NCBI GenBank assembly: GCA_963810195.1
Contig: CAWEMO010000002.1
Location: forward strand, 62,001-126,000
Source: Chersky-840 sp963810195
GTDB lineage: Bacteria > Actinomycetota > Acidimicrobiia > Acidimicrobiales > UBA8190
Length of the DNA stretch: 64,000 nucleotides
Direction of reading: 5' to 3'
Both the position numbers and the translations under genes were made by a program. The notes beneath the pieces were generated by a model, which had not been told where the DNA came from, searched no databases, and saw nothing but the letters and a program-made list of their open reading frames with translations. The stretch's first letter is position 1. Each line of letters begins with the position of its first letter. Positions 43,685 through 52,447 of this stretch are shown here, one piece after another.

Positions 43685-45982
43685 TCAGCGCGAGCCGTGC
43701 ACCGTGAACCCGGCCGGCGTCACTTCCTCGTGCCGGGGCGCGACCGAGGAGCCCGTCTCGGGGTCGGGAGGTCGGGCGTCGACCTCCACGCCGAGGGTCG
43801 GCACGATCCTGTCGAGCCAGCGGGGCATGAACCAGTTCGACCGGCCCAGCAGCTCCATCACCGACGGGACGAGGACCAGGCGCACGAGGCTGGCGTCGAT
43901 GAGGATGGATGCGGCCAGGCCCAGGCCGAAGACCTTCAAGATCCGGAGCGGGTCACCGATCACGAAGGACCCGAAGACACAGATCATGATGGCGGCGGCC
44001 GACGTGATGACCCGCGCCGTCTTGGCCAGTCCGTCGGCCACGGACGAGGAGTTGTCCCCTGTCCGGCGCCACTCCTCACGCATCCGGCTCAGCAGGAAGA
44101 CCTCGTAGTCCATCGACAGCCCGAAGAGGATGGTGAACATCATGAGCGGGATCCAGGGGTCGATCGGGCCGGTGCGGCCGATGCCGATGAGCGACCCACC
44201 CCAGCCCCACTGGAAGACCGCCACGATCACGCCGTAGGCGGCACCCACCGACAGGAGATTCATCACCGCGGCCTTGAGTGGGATCACCACCGAACGGAAC
44301 ACGGCCATCAGCAACAAGAACGCGAGCACGATGACCGCGCTGATCACCCATGGCAGCCTGTGGGCGAGGTAGTTCGAGGCGTCCACGCTCGCCGCGGTCT
44401 CCCCTCCGACCAACACCTTCAACCCCGTCCCGGCGGTGGCGCGCGGGATGACCGTGGCCCGCAGGTTCGTCACGAGTTGGGAGGTCTGTGCGGCCTGCGG
44501 CGCCGTGGTCGGATAGGCGATGATCACGGCCGCGCTCCGGTCCGCGCTGATCGAGACCGGTGCTGCGAACGCGATTCCCGGGGTCGCCCTCAACACCCGG
44601 TCCACCCTGGTCATGGTGGCGGCGTCAGCGGCCGACGACAGCGGGGCCGCGACGACGAGGGGGCCGTTGAATCCGGGGCCGAACCCTTCGGCCAACAGGT
44701 CGTAGGCCTGACGCGTCGTCAACGACGTCGGGTCGTTGCCGGCGTCGGTGAAGGCCAGGCGCATGGAGAACAGCGGGACCGCCAGAATCACAAGCACCAA
44801 CAGGGCGAGGACCCCCCAGGTCCACGGGCGCCGTTGGATGGTCCGGCTCCAGCGGTACCAGAAGCTGTCGGTCGCCGGAGTCGCCCCGGTCTGAAGCAGC
44901 TTGGGAAGGTGCATCCGATCGATGGCTCTCCCGGCGAAGCCGAGCATGGACGGCAGCAGCGTGAGCGCCGCCGCCATCACGAGGAGCACTGCGGCGATGG
45001 TGCCGACGGCGAGGCCCTGGAGGAAGGGCAGCTGCAACAGGAAGAGGCCGACCAACGAGATCACCACCGTGGTCCCGGCGAAGAGGACGGCCCGGCCCGA
45101 TGTCGCAAGTGCGGTGGCGACCGCCTGACGGGGTTCGCGGCCTTCGAAGAGCCCTTGCCGGTACCGGGTGACGATGAACAGGGCGTAGTCGATACCCACT
45201 CCCAACCCGATCATGGCCAGCATCTCGGGGGCGAAGACGGGGACGTTCAGCACGTGGCTGAGCAGGTCTTCGAGGGCGAAGCCGATGGCGATGCCGAACA
45301 GGGCGGTCAGGATGGGCAGGCCCATGGCCACCACCGAACCGAAGGCGATCAGCATGATGATCATGGCACCGAAGATCCCGGCCCCCTCGCTCGGCCCCGG
45401 GGCGGCGGTGACGACGTTGCCGATCGGGCCTCCACCCAGGGCGATCCGGAAGCCCGGACGGTCGAAGGACTGCGCGACGGCGATCACCCGCTTGACCGCG
45501 GCGTTCGGGATGGTGGACACGTCCTGGTCGAACTGCACCACAGCGAAGGCGATGCGCCGGTTGGCCGAGATCTGATGGTCGGCGGGGTTGAACGGGCTCC
45601 GCACCACGGTGACGTGAGGAAGGGTCGACAGTGTCGCGACCATACGTCGGGTGGTCGACCGGTTGCCCGGCGAATCGATCGACCCGGTCGTCGCGATGAC
45701 CACGTTTGCGCTCGTCCCCGCGGTCTGGGGGAAGCGTGCGGACAGGAGGTTCTGCACCTGTTGCGAAGCGGAATTGCCCGACCCGAACGAGTCCTGGAAG
45801 CGACTGCCCATCGACTGGGCCACGACGGTGATGGCGACGATGGCGCCGATCCAGAGGATGAGGACGCGACGTCGGTGGTCGTAGCACCACCCCGCCACCC
45901 GCCCGAGAGCGCTCTGCTCGGGTGTCGACGGCCTCGGCGAGCGTGAACCGGCCCCCCGGGCGTCGGGGTCGGTATAATTCAT
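43685..45982 (-). CDS. MMPL/RND family lipid or drug exporter
   Basis: 765-aa inner-membrane protein with about 12 helices. Two homologous halves, each with a periplasmic domain after helix 1 or 7 (FQDSFGSGNSASQQVQNLL; LFSMRLAFTDAGNDPTSLT) and the MMPL blocks GLGVGIDYALFIVTRYR (residues near 290) and LFGLSMDYEVFLLSRMREEW (near 655), each with the essential Asp-Tyr pair. Start ATG 45982 lies inside a palindrome, so its mRNA may be nearly leaderless. Divergent TetR gene; likely repressed by it. Substrate unknown. Confidence 0.92.
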   Translation of the reverse strand: MNYTDPDARGAGSRSPRPSTPEQSALGRVAGWCYDHRRRVLILWIGAIVAITVVAQSMGSRFQDSFGSGNSASQQVQNLLSARFPQTAGTSANVVIATTGSIDSPGNRSTTRRMVATLSTLPHVTVVRSPFNPADHQISANRRIAFAVVQFDQDVSTIPNAAVKRVIAVAQSFDRPGFRIALGGGPIGNVVTAAPGPSEGAGIFGAMIIMLIAFGSVVAMGLPILTALFGIAIGFALEDLLSHVLNVPVFAPEMLAMIGLGVGIDYALFIVTRYRQGLFEGREPRQAVATALATSGRAVLFAGTTVVISLVGLFLLQLPFLQGLAVGTIAAVLLVMAAALTLLPSMLGFAGRAIDRMHLPKLLQTGATPATDSFWYRWSRTIQRRPWTWGVLALLVLVILAVPLFSMRLAFTDAGNDPTSLTTRQAYDLLAEGFGPGFNGPLVVAAPLSSAADAATMTRVDRVLRATPGIAFAAPVSISADRSAAVIIAYPTTAPQAAQTSQLVTNLRATVIPRATAGTGLKVLVGGETAASVDASNYLAHRLPWVISAVIVLAFLLLMAVFRSVVIPLKAAVMNLLSVGAAYGVIVAVFQWGWGGSLIGIGRTGPIDPWIPLMMFTILFGLSMDYEVFLLSRMREEWRRTGDNSSSVADGLAKTARVITSAAAIMICVFGSFVIGDPLRILKVFGLGLAASILIDASLVRLVLVPSVMELLGRSNWFMPRWLDRIVPTLGVEVDARPPDPETGSSVAPRHEEVTPAGFTVHGSR

Positions 45983-45999
45983 CACTGATGATTTATACC
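45971..45999. promoter_or_regulatory. 29-bp palindrome with overlapping -10 elements (TetR operator)
   Basis: Arms GGTATAANTCATCA / TGATGANTTATACC around a central base, broken only by one A/T position per arm. Each arm contains a TATAAT/TATAAA hexamer facing outward, and the left arm covers the MMPL start codon. A dimeric TetR bound here would block both promoters. Confidence 0.75.
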
Positions 46000-46025
46000 A
46001 CGATGACCGAGGGCGGGGGAAGCCC

Positions 46026-46640
46026 GTGGCGCCGGGGGCCACGGCGGTGATGGTCGGTCGAGGACGCCGGCCGGGCAACGCCGATACGAGAGCCGAGATC
46101 GTCTCGGCCGCCCGGGGCGTCTTCTCCGAACACGGCTACGCCGAGGCCAGCATGCGTGCCGTCGCACGACGCGCCGAAGTGGACCCTGCCCTCGTCCACC
46201 ACTACTTCGCCGACAAGGCGGCCCTCTTCGTCGAGACGATGGCGTTGCCGGTCGATCCGAGAGAGATCAAAGAGGAGGTGGAGGCGCAAGGGTTCAGCGG
46301 GGAACGGCTGGTCGAGCGCTTCCTCGCTCAATGGGAGCGCGGAAGGGATTCGGGCTCACCGTTGTTCGTCAGCCTCGTTCAGGCGATGGCTGCATCGCCG
46401 GAGGTGGCGGACAACGTGCGCCGGTTCCTCACGGAGCGCATCGCGCTGCACGGCGCGCCCGGTGACAGTGAGGCAACACAGCGTCTGCGGCGGTCGCTGG
46501 TGTCCTCACAACTCATGGGACTCGCCTGGACCCGCTACGTCATGCGCTTGGAGCCCATGGCGTCTGCCAGTCGGACCCAGATCGCCAAGTGGGCCGGTCC
46601 CAACATCGATCGATACGCGACGGGCAGGCTCGTCGGCTGA
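46026..46640 (+). CDS. TetR family transcriptional regulator
   Basis: 204 aa from GTG 46026 after GGGGGAAG (ATG 46050 possible). HTH at about residues 22-65: ADTRAEIVSAARGVFSEHGYAEASMRAVARRAEVDPALVHHYFADKAALF, with the classic core SMRAVARRAEVDPALVHHYF. The C-terminal half belongs to the TetR_C_17-like type (LVSSQLMGLAWTRYVMRLEP). Divergent from the MMPL exporter with a shared palindromic operator, hence the local repressor. A 28-bp duplication lies across its stop codon. Confidence 0.92.
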   Translation: MAPGATAVMVGRGRRPGNADTRAEIVSAARGVFSEHGYAEASMRAVARRAEVDPALVHHYFADKAALFVETMALPVDPREIKEEVEAQGFSGERLVERFLAQWERGRDSGSPLFVSLVQAMAASPEVADNVRRFLTERIALHGAPGDSEATQRLRRSLVSSQLMGLAWTRYVMRLEPMASASRTQIAKWAGPNIDRYATGRLVG

Positions 46641-46673
46641 GCGCCGCGACGGGCAGGCTCGTCGGCTGAGCGC
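46617..46673. repeat. 28-bp tandem duplication across the TetR stop codon
   Basis: Two identical 28-bp copies (46617-46644, 46646-46673, period 29) each contain CTCGTCGGCTGAGCGC, so the in-frame end (LVG-stop) is repeated just downstream. Confidence 0.9.
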
Positions 46674-46702
46674 GGTCGCAGGCCGGATCCGAGGTCAGGT
46701 GG

Positions 46703-48095
46703 TCACGGGGTGCCGGAACCGGCCAGGGCGAGGATCTCCTCGAACCCTCCGGTCAGGCAGTCCATGAACACCTCGATGTCGGGCACCGCCGCCGCATCGA
46801 CCGTGACCCCGACTCCGCACTTGTGGTCGTAGGACAGCAGGGTGATGTTGGCGGCCGCGCCGAGAGTCGGACCGAACGGCACGTACCGCGTCATGCGAGC
46901 GCCCGCCAGGTAGAGGGGGAACTCAAGGCCCGGCACGTTGCTCGCCAGGAAGTCCACGTGTTTGAGCATGCTTCCGACGGCTCCGGGCGGCAGCAGGTTG
47001 AGCGCGCCGGCGATGGTGTTGGAGTGGGGGACCGATCGCTCGTTGCGGGCGCAGCGGCATCGCTCCCCGATAGCCCGGATCCGAGCCGTCGGATCGGCCA
47101 GGCCCACCGGTACGGTGAAGCGCTCGAGGGTGATGCGGTTCCCCCCGGCAGGATCCTCGGCGGTGCGGATGCTGATCGGCAGGGTGACGCGCAACTCCTC
47201 GACAGGTCGGCCGTGGAGCTCGTGGTAGCGCCGGAACCCACCGGTGACGGCTGCCATGAACCCGTCGTTCACCGAGCCCCCTGCGGTCGCCGATGCCTTC
47301 TTCAGGTCGTCGAGCCCGACCTCGAGCATGCCGAGGCGCCGCCTCAGGCTGCGCGCCCGCATGACCGGCGAGAGCGTGCGGGAGACGGGTGCGACCGTCC
47401 GACCGACCGAGCACATCGTCTCCAGGGCGCTCAACGAGCTGCGGACGGGGTGCCGACCCGTTCGCCACGCTGACGGCAGCGCCGCGCTCGCCTCGGTGGC
47501 GCGCCACCCCAATGGCCTTGCGCCCTTCGTGGAGGAGAGACGCCACCACGAGCTCGGCGGTGCCGTGGGCGGGCTCACCGGGGAGCACGGGGAGCATGCC
47601 CCGAGTCGGAGACTCGCTCGTGGTGTCGAAGAGAGAGAGCAGGAGTTGCATCCCCCCGATCCCGTCGGTGAGGGAATGGTGCAGTTTCATCACCATCGCC
47701 GCCCCTCCGTCTTCGAGGCCCTCGACGAGGGTGAACTCCCACAGCGGATGGGCGGTGTCGAACCCCGTCATGGCGTCGAGCCGGGCCATCTCGAGCACTG
47801 TGGCCGAGGTGTGGGGGACAGGCGTCGCCACCCGCCGCAGGTGCCAGGAGAGATCGAAGTCGGGATCGAGCTCCCAACGGGGGGTGGCCAGGCGACCGGG
47901 TGGTTCCACGGGGCGCCGGCGGAAGATCGGGACCAGTCGGGTGGCACGCTCGAGGCGGTCGACCAGAGTGTCCCAGTCCGGCGACCGGTCGAGCCACGCC
48001 ACGGCGACGACCGTGGCCCGAAGGGCGGGGTCGCTCTCCATGTACCAGGAGAACGCATCGCTCTCCCGCATGAATTGATCGACTCGGCCGGCCAT
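46703..48095 (-). pseudogene. Wax ester synthase / diacylglycerol acyltransferase, frameshifted
   Basis: WS/DGAT makes triacylglycerol or wax esters for storage. ATG 48095 follows GAGGAGGGAGC. Active-site KLHHSLTDGIGG (HHxxxDG) lies near residue 133; the C-terminal half has SVNDGFMAAVTGGFRRYHELHG, NVPGLEFPLYLAGARM and the family ending. The frame changes somewhere at 47465-47520 (between HEGRKAIGV and SAWRTGRHP). Otherwise the protein is complete, about 464 residues. A DosR-like box lies 61 bp upstream, as for tgs1 in mycobacteria. Confidence 0.87.
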
Positions 48096-48155
48096 GCTCC
48101 CTCCTCGGAGGCGGGTGCCCACCATCTGCTTACGGCAGCCGATGGGTCCCGGCCA

Positions 48156-48169
48156 GAGGCCAAAGTCCC
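48156..48169 (-). promoter_or_regulatory. DosR/DevR-like box upstream of wax ester synthase
   Basis: Read leftward GGGACTTTGGCCTC: 11 of 14 consensus positions, sharing GGGACTTT with the arc and 63.8-kb boxes. It is 61 bp upstream of the acyltransferase ATG. Confidence 0.45.
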
Positions 48170-48293
48170 CGGCCCCCGAAACAGCCCGGAAAACCGCCCC
48201 GGATCGACGGGTGGGTCGCGCCCGGTGTGCCCGGTGCGCCACGCGCACCTCTCGTGCACCGAAAGGATCCCGCGTTGCCGATGCACCCGATGC

Positions 48294-48374
48294 ACCCGAC
48301 GGACCCGACGGACCCGACGGACCCGACGGACCCGACGGACCCGACGGACCCGACGGACCCGACGGACCCGACGG
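48294..48374 (+). repeat. 9-bp minisatellite x9
   Basis: ACCCGACGG repeated nine times without error, then a broken tenth unit. The preceding bases (ATGCACCCG twice) look like degenerate starting units. Lies between two divergent promoters. Confidence 0.95.
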
Positions 48375-48385
48375 ACCCGAAGTAT

Positions 48386-48399
48386 GGGGCCTTCGGCCC
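48386..48399 (+). promoter_or_regulatory. Weak DosR-like palindrome upstream of MFS gene
   Basis: GGGGCCTTCGGCCC: 10 of 14 consensus positions and itself nearly palindromic. 118 bp upstream of the MFS start. It could equally be a hairpin. Confidence 0.3.
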
Positions 48400-48516
48400 T
48401 AGTGGCGCGATCCCGGGTCGACAAGCATCGGTAGAGAGTTCAGGTTTCACCGTCTGGGCCGGGCCAGTCCCCGTCGAGGACCGACGGCCTCGAAGGAGAG
48501 GGGGAGGGTGATCGCG

Positions 48517-50490
48517 ATGTCCATCACCACGATGCCGATCAGGAGTCGTACCCACGGTCGGCTGTACGACGCCTTCTGGAAGCGCCAACTCACCCGCTAC
48601 CCGAACCGGCCCGCACGCATGGGCTACCTCGGCATCGTGGTGCTCACGACGATCGTCCTCTACTACCTGTACTACGTGGAGGGCGCCATCACGCCCTTGC
48701 TGCTGCCCTACTACCACATGTCGTTCCTGTACTTCCTCTACCTGTTGGTGGTGTCGAACGCCATCGGCGCGTTCACCGCCATCATCGGCGGCCTGTCCGA
48801 CAGGATCGGCCGGGCCAACCTGACCATCTACGGAACCCTGACCGTGGGGCTCGTCCAGCTCGTGGCGGTGCCCCACATCCACAGCGAGTTCGGCTTCGCC
48901 CTCGCCTATTGCGTGATCGGGTTCGTCGAGGGGATCATCCTCGTCTCCACGCCGGCGCTCATGCGCGACTTCTCGCCACAGATGGGCCGGGGAGCGGCCA
49001 TGGGGTTCTGGGCGCTGGGCCCGACGGTGGGCAGCCTGCTGGCCAGTGTCGTCGCCACCCGCACCCTGGTGCACCTCCACCCGTGGCAGGACCAGTTCGT
49101 CATCTCCGGACTGGTCTGCATGGTGGTGGTCGCCATCGCGTTCGTCTCCCTGCGCGAGCTCTCCCCCCAACTCCGCGACCAACTCATGGTGTCGGAAAAC
49201 GAGCGCGCTCTCGTCGATGCACGCGCCAAAGGCATCGATGTGGAGAAAGCCACGCGGCACCCGATGAGGTCCATGCTGCGCGTGGACCTCATCGCCTCGT
49301 CCCTGGGCATCTCGGTGTTCCTGCTCATCTACTTCGCATCGGTCAGTGTGCTCACGCTGTACTGGGTGGTGATCTTCAACCGCACCACCGCCAACGCCAA
49401 CGGCATCAACATGTGGTACTGGGCGTGCATGTCACTCATGCTCGTGGCATTCGGCGTCGTCTCGGACCGGTTCAGGGTGCGCAAGCCGTTCATGCTGATC
49501 GGAGCGGCCGGCACGATCGTCATGACCATCGTGCTGCTGCACCAGATCGACCACCCCACCACCGGCTACTACTCCAACGTCTTCGTGGTGGTGCTGCTGG
49601 GTCTGTTCATCGGGATGACCTACACGCCGTGGATGGCGGGCTATACCGAAGCCGTCGAGGCGCACAACCCCGCTCTGTCCGCCACCGGGCTGGCGGTCTG
49701 GGGCTGGGTCCTGCGGATCGTGGTCGCCCTGTCGTTCATCGTCCTCCCCCGGGTCATCACCACCTCCACCACCCTGGTGGACAACCAGAACGCCGCCACG
49801 AACCTGCAGACCTTCGAGCTCGCCCAGCCCTATGTCCCCGCCGCCGGCAACCTCCATCCGAAGGCCGCGCCGGCAAGTGTCATCACCTCGCTCAAGGCGA
49901 TGCAGCCCTACGGTCCCGGGCAGGCCTTGGCGACGCTGCTGCAGACCTACGGCAAGACCCACGACGTCATGGCGGGGATGGCGGCCGTGCCCGCCTCGCT
50001 CAAGATCCAGGTTCAGGGCCTCCTGGCCTTCTCGCCCCTTGCCACCGACATCCAGGCCGGGCGTCCGGTCTCCGACGCCCAGATCGCGGCGGTGCACGCC
50101 AGCTCGCCTCAGCTCGCCACGCTGCTGAGCGTCGAGAAGAAGGTGATTCCGGCCCAGAAGGCGTCGAGCAATGAGTGGAAGCGGTGGTGGTGGGTGTGCG
50201 TCGCGGGGCAGCTCGTGTTCCTCGTGCTCGTGTTCTTCATGCGGGGACGGTGGAGCCCAAGGGCAGCCAAGGCCGACTTCGACCAGCACGAGCGCCTCGT
50301 GGAGGCCGAGCTCGCCAAGCTGCGAGGACAGCAACCCAAATCTGTTGATCGGGTCCCCGTTCCGGTCCTTGTCCCGGCCCCGGTCCCGACTCCGGCCGCG
50401 GCCCCGGCCCCGGTCCCGGCCTCGGCTCCGGCTCCGGCTCCGGTGTTGGCACCGACCGGTACAGAAGACGGTGCGCTATGGGTGCGCTAG
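48517..50490 (+). CDS. MFS transporter with large extracytoplasmic insertion
   Basis: 657 aa. ATG 48517 is chosen because GGGGAGGG lies nine bases upstream; GTG 48508 has no room for it. Twelve-helix MFS protein with GGLSDRIGRANL (loop 2-3 signature) near residue 90 and FGVVSDRFRVRKP in the second half. Unusual features: about 140 hydrophilic residues between the last two helices (about 415-555) and a C-terminal Pro-Val/Pro-Ala tail of about 45 residues. Substrate unknown; fatty acid or metabolite transport fits the following acyl-CoA synthetase. Confidence 0.85.
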   Translation: MSITTMPIRSRTHGRLYDAFWKRQLTRYPNRPARMGYLGIVVLTTIVLYYLYYVEGAITPLLLPYYHMSFLYFLYLLVVSNAIGAFTAIIGGLSDRIGRANLTIYGTLTVGLVQLVAVPHIHSEFGFALAYCVIGFVEGIILVSTPALMRDFSPQMGRGAAMGFWALGPTVGSLLASVVATRTLVHLHPWQDQFVISGLVCMVVVAIAFVSLRELSPQLRDQLMVSENERALVDARAKGIDVEKATRHPMRSMLRVDLIASSLGISVFLLIYFASVSVLTLYWVVIFNRTTANANGINMWYWACMSLMLVAFGVVSDRFRVRKPFMLIGAAGTIVMTIVLLHQIDHPTTGYYSNVFVVVLLGLFIGMTYTPWMAGYTEAVEAHNPALSATGLAVWGWVLRIVVALSFIVLPRVITTSTTLVDNQNAATNLQTFELAQPYVPAAGNLHPKAAPASVITSLKAMQPYGPGQALATLLQTYGKTHDVMAGMAAVPASLKIQVQGLLAFSPLATDIQAGRPVSDAQIAAVHASSPQLATLLSVEKKVIPAQKASSNEWKRWWWVCVAGQLVFLVLVFFMRGRWSPRAAKADFDQHERLVEAELAKLRGQQPKSVDRVPVPVLVPAPVPTPAAAPAPVPASAPAPAPVLAPTGTEDGALWVR

Positions 50491-50553
50491 GCCGGCGCAA
50501 CCCGAGGAACGCCGTGCACGACCCACGTCGATCAGGAGCATAGGGAGCGCGTC

Positions 50554-52380
50554 ATGGACGACTCAGCGCCCATCGTGATCGAAGGTGCCACCGTCATCGA
50601 CGCCTTCCGTGCCAACGTACGGACGATCCCGGGTCGCCCGGCCATGCGCCGCCGGGCGCGTGTCGGGTGGGAGACCCTGACCTGGGCCGACTACGGGCAG
50701 GCGGTGGCCGAGGTCACTGCCGGTCTGGTGGACTTCGGCATCGGGCCCGGCGAGCGCGTCGCCATCCTGTCGGGCAACCGGGTCGAGTGGCATCTGGCCG
50801 ACCTCGGGGCGCTCGCCAACGGGGGTGTGACGGTGCCGGTCTACCCCACGAGCTCCGCCCAGCAGGTGGGCTACATCCTCGGCCACTGCGGGGCCCGTCT
50901 GTGCTTCGTGGAGAACGGTGAATTGCTGGCCAAGGTGCTCGAGGTGCGGGAGCACCTGCCCAAGCTGGACCGGGTGGTGATCTTCGACGACGGCGAACGG
51001 CTGGACGACCCGTTCCAGGTGAGCTTCGCCGAGTTGCGCGCCGTCGGGGCCACCCGCTTGCAACGGGAGCCGGGGCTCGCCGAGGAGCGGGCATCGGCGA
51101 TCGTCCCCGAGCATCCGGCCACGCTCGTCTACACCAGCGGCACCACGGGCCCTCCCAAAGCCGCAGTCTTGACTCACATCAACATCATGTGGACCATCCG
51201 AAGCGCCGCATCGCTGGTCCACCTGGCGTCAGGCGAGCGCTTCCTGTCGTTCCTCCCCCTGAGCCACGTGGCCGAGCGTGGCATGAGCGAGTTCGCACCC
51301 ATCACCATCGGCGGCGAGACCTGGTTCGCAAGGAGCCTGGCCACCGTGGCCGAGGATTTGCTCGACTGCCGGCCGACGGTCTTCTTCGCGGTGCCCAGGG
51401 TGTGGGAGAAGCTCCAGAGTGCGGTGTTGGCGAAGATGGAAGACCGTCCCTGGCTCACGAGACACGTCGTGGGTGGCTACGTCGGACTGGGCCGACACCT
51501 GGAGGCCGAACGCGAGGCGGGGAGGAGCCCGGCCCTGTGGGAGACGCTGCCCCACGCTGTCCTCGACGTGGCGGTGGGGGCGAGGATCCGTCAGGAGATC
51601 GGTCTCGACCGGGCGCACATCCTGATCACTGCGGCCGCCCCGATCCACCCCGACCTCGTCCGCTGGTTGCACGCCATCGGGCTGCCGGTCATCGAGCTCT
51701 ACGGCCAGACCGAGGTGTGTGGGCCCACAACCTGTAACCCCCCTGAGGACAACCGCCTGGGCACCGTGGGACGCGCCCTGCCCGGGGTGCGAGTGCGCAT
51801 CGCCGACGACGGGGAGATCCTCGTCCAAGGCGGCAACGTGTGTGCCGGGTACTTCAACGACCCCAAGGGCACCGCCGCGCTGATCGACGACGAGGGTTGG
51901 ATGCACTCGGGCGACCTGGGGACCCTCGATGCCGACGGCTACCTCCGCCTCACGGGCCGGAAGAAGGACCTCATCATCACCGCCGCCGGCCAGAACATCG
52001 CGCCGCAGGACATCGAGATGGAGCTGAAGGTCCATCCGCTCGTCGCCGAGGCGGTGGTCATCGGTGAGGGCAGGCGCTACCTGAGCGCGCTGGTGATGCT
52101 CGACGCCGACTCACTGGCGGCATGGGCCCATGAGCGGGGCAAGGTGGCCGATTACGAGAACCTGGCCGGGGATCCTGATCTCCGCGACGAGATCGACGCT
52201 CTCGTGGCCGACGTGAACTCCCGCCGCTCCCGGGTCGAAGGGATCAGGAAGCACCGGATCCTCACCCATGAGTTGACCGTCGCCGCAGGTGAGCTCACCC
52301 CGACGCTCAAGGTCAAGCGGGCGGTGGTGTGTGAGGCCAACCGGGGGCTCATCGAGGACATGTACGCCGAGGACGCCTGA
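50554..52380 (+). CDS. Long-chain acyl-CoA synthetase (AMP-forming, FadD15-like)
   Basis: 608 aa. P-loop YTSGTTGPPKAAVLTH (near residue 193), LSFLPLSHVAERGMSE (near 230), LYGQTEVCGPTT (near 385), GWMHSGDLGTLDADGYLRLTGRKKDLIITA (core: HSGDLGTLDADGYLRLTGRK) and the terminal Lys region LTPTLKVKRA. This is the FadD15/FACL group of large ACS proteins. Activates long-chain fatty acids for storage or degradation; supplies acyl-CoA for the nearby wax ester synthase. ATG after GGGAGC. Confidence 0.93.
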   Translation: MDDSAPIVIEGATVIDAFRANVRTIPGRPAMRRRARVGWETLTWADYGQAVAEVTAGLVDFGIGPGERVAILSGNRVEWHLADLGALANGGVTVPVYPTSSAQQVGYILGHCGARLCFVENGELLAKVLEVREHLPKLDRVVIFDDGERLDDPFQVSFAELRAVGATRLQREPGLAEERASAIVPEHPATLVYTSGTTGPPKAAVLTHINIMWTIRSAASLVHLASGERFLSFLPLSHVAERGMSEFAPITIGGETWFARSLATVAEDLLDCRPTVFFAVPRVWEKLQSAVLAKMEDRPWLTRHVVGGYVGLGRHLEAEREAGRSPALWETLPHAVLDVAVGARIRQEIGLDRAHILITAAAPIHPDLVRWLHAIGLPVIELYGQTEVCGPTTCNPPEDNRLGTVGRALPGVRVRIADDGEILVQGGNVCAGYFNDPKGTAALIDDEGWMHSGDLGTLDADGYLRLTGRKKDLIITAAGQNIAPQDIEMELKVHPLVAEAVVIGEGRRYLSALVMLDADSLAAWAHERGKVADYENLAGDPDLRDEIDALVADVNSRRSRVEGIRKHRILTHELTVAAGELTPTLKVKRAVVCEANRGLIEDMYAEDA

Positions 52381-52447
52381 GACGTCTCCACCGGCGCCGT
52401 CGGGCCCGTCAGTTGCCCGAAAGGGCGGAGGAGGCGAGGATCGTCCC

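Larger units (their letters stand above)
48096..48516. other. Divergent intergenic region with repeat array and two DosR-like sites
   Basis: 421 bases between the divergent acyltransferase and MFS genes. It holds a DosR-like site at each side and a nine-unit 9-bp array in the middle. A short open frame through the array (Asp-Pro-Thr repeats) has no family features and is not called as a gene. Confidence 0.6.

Noticed and set aside
48227..48511. Plus-strand Asp-Pro-Thr repeat peptide
   Set aside because: Arises from the 9-bp tandem array; no Shine-Dalgarno, no conserved sequence outside the repeats.
48130..49260. Minus-strand open frame with Gly-Ser-Val repeats
   Set aside because: Produced by reading the 9-bp array and MFS gene backwards; no start signal or family features.
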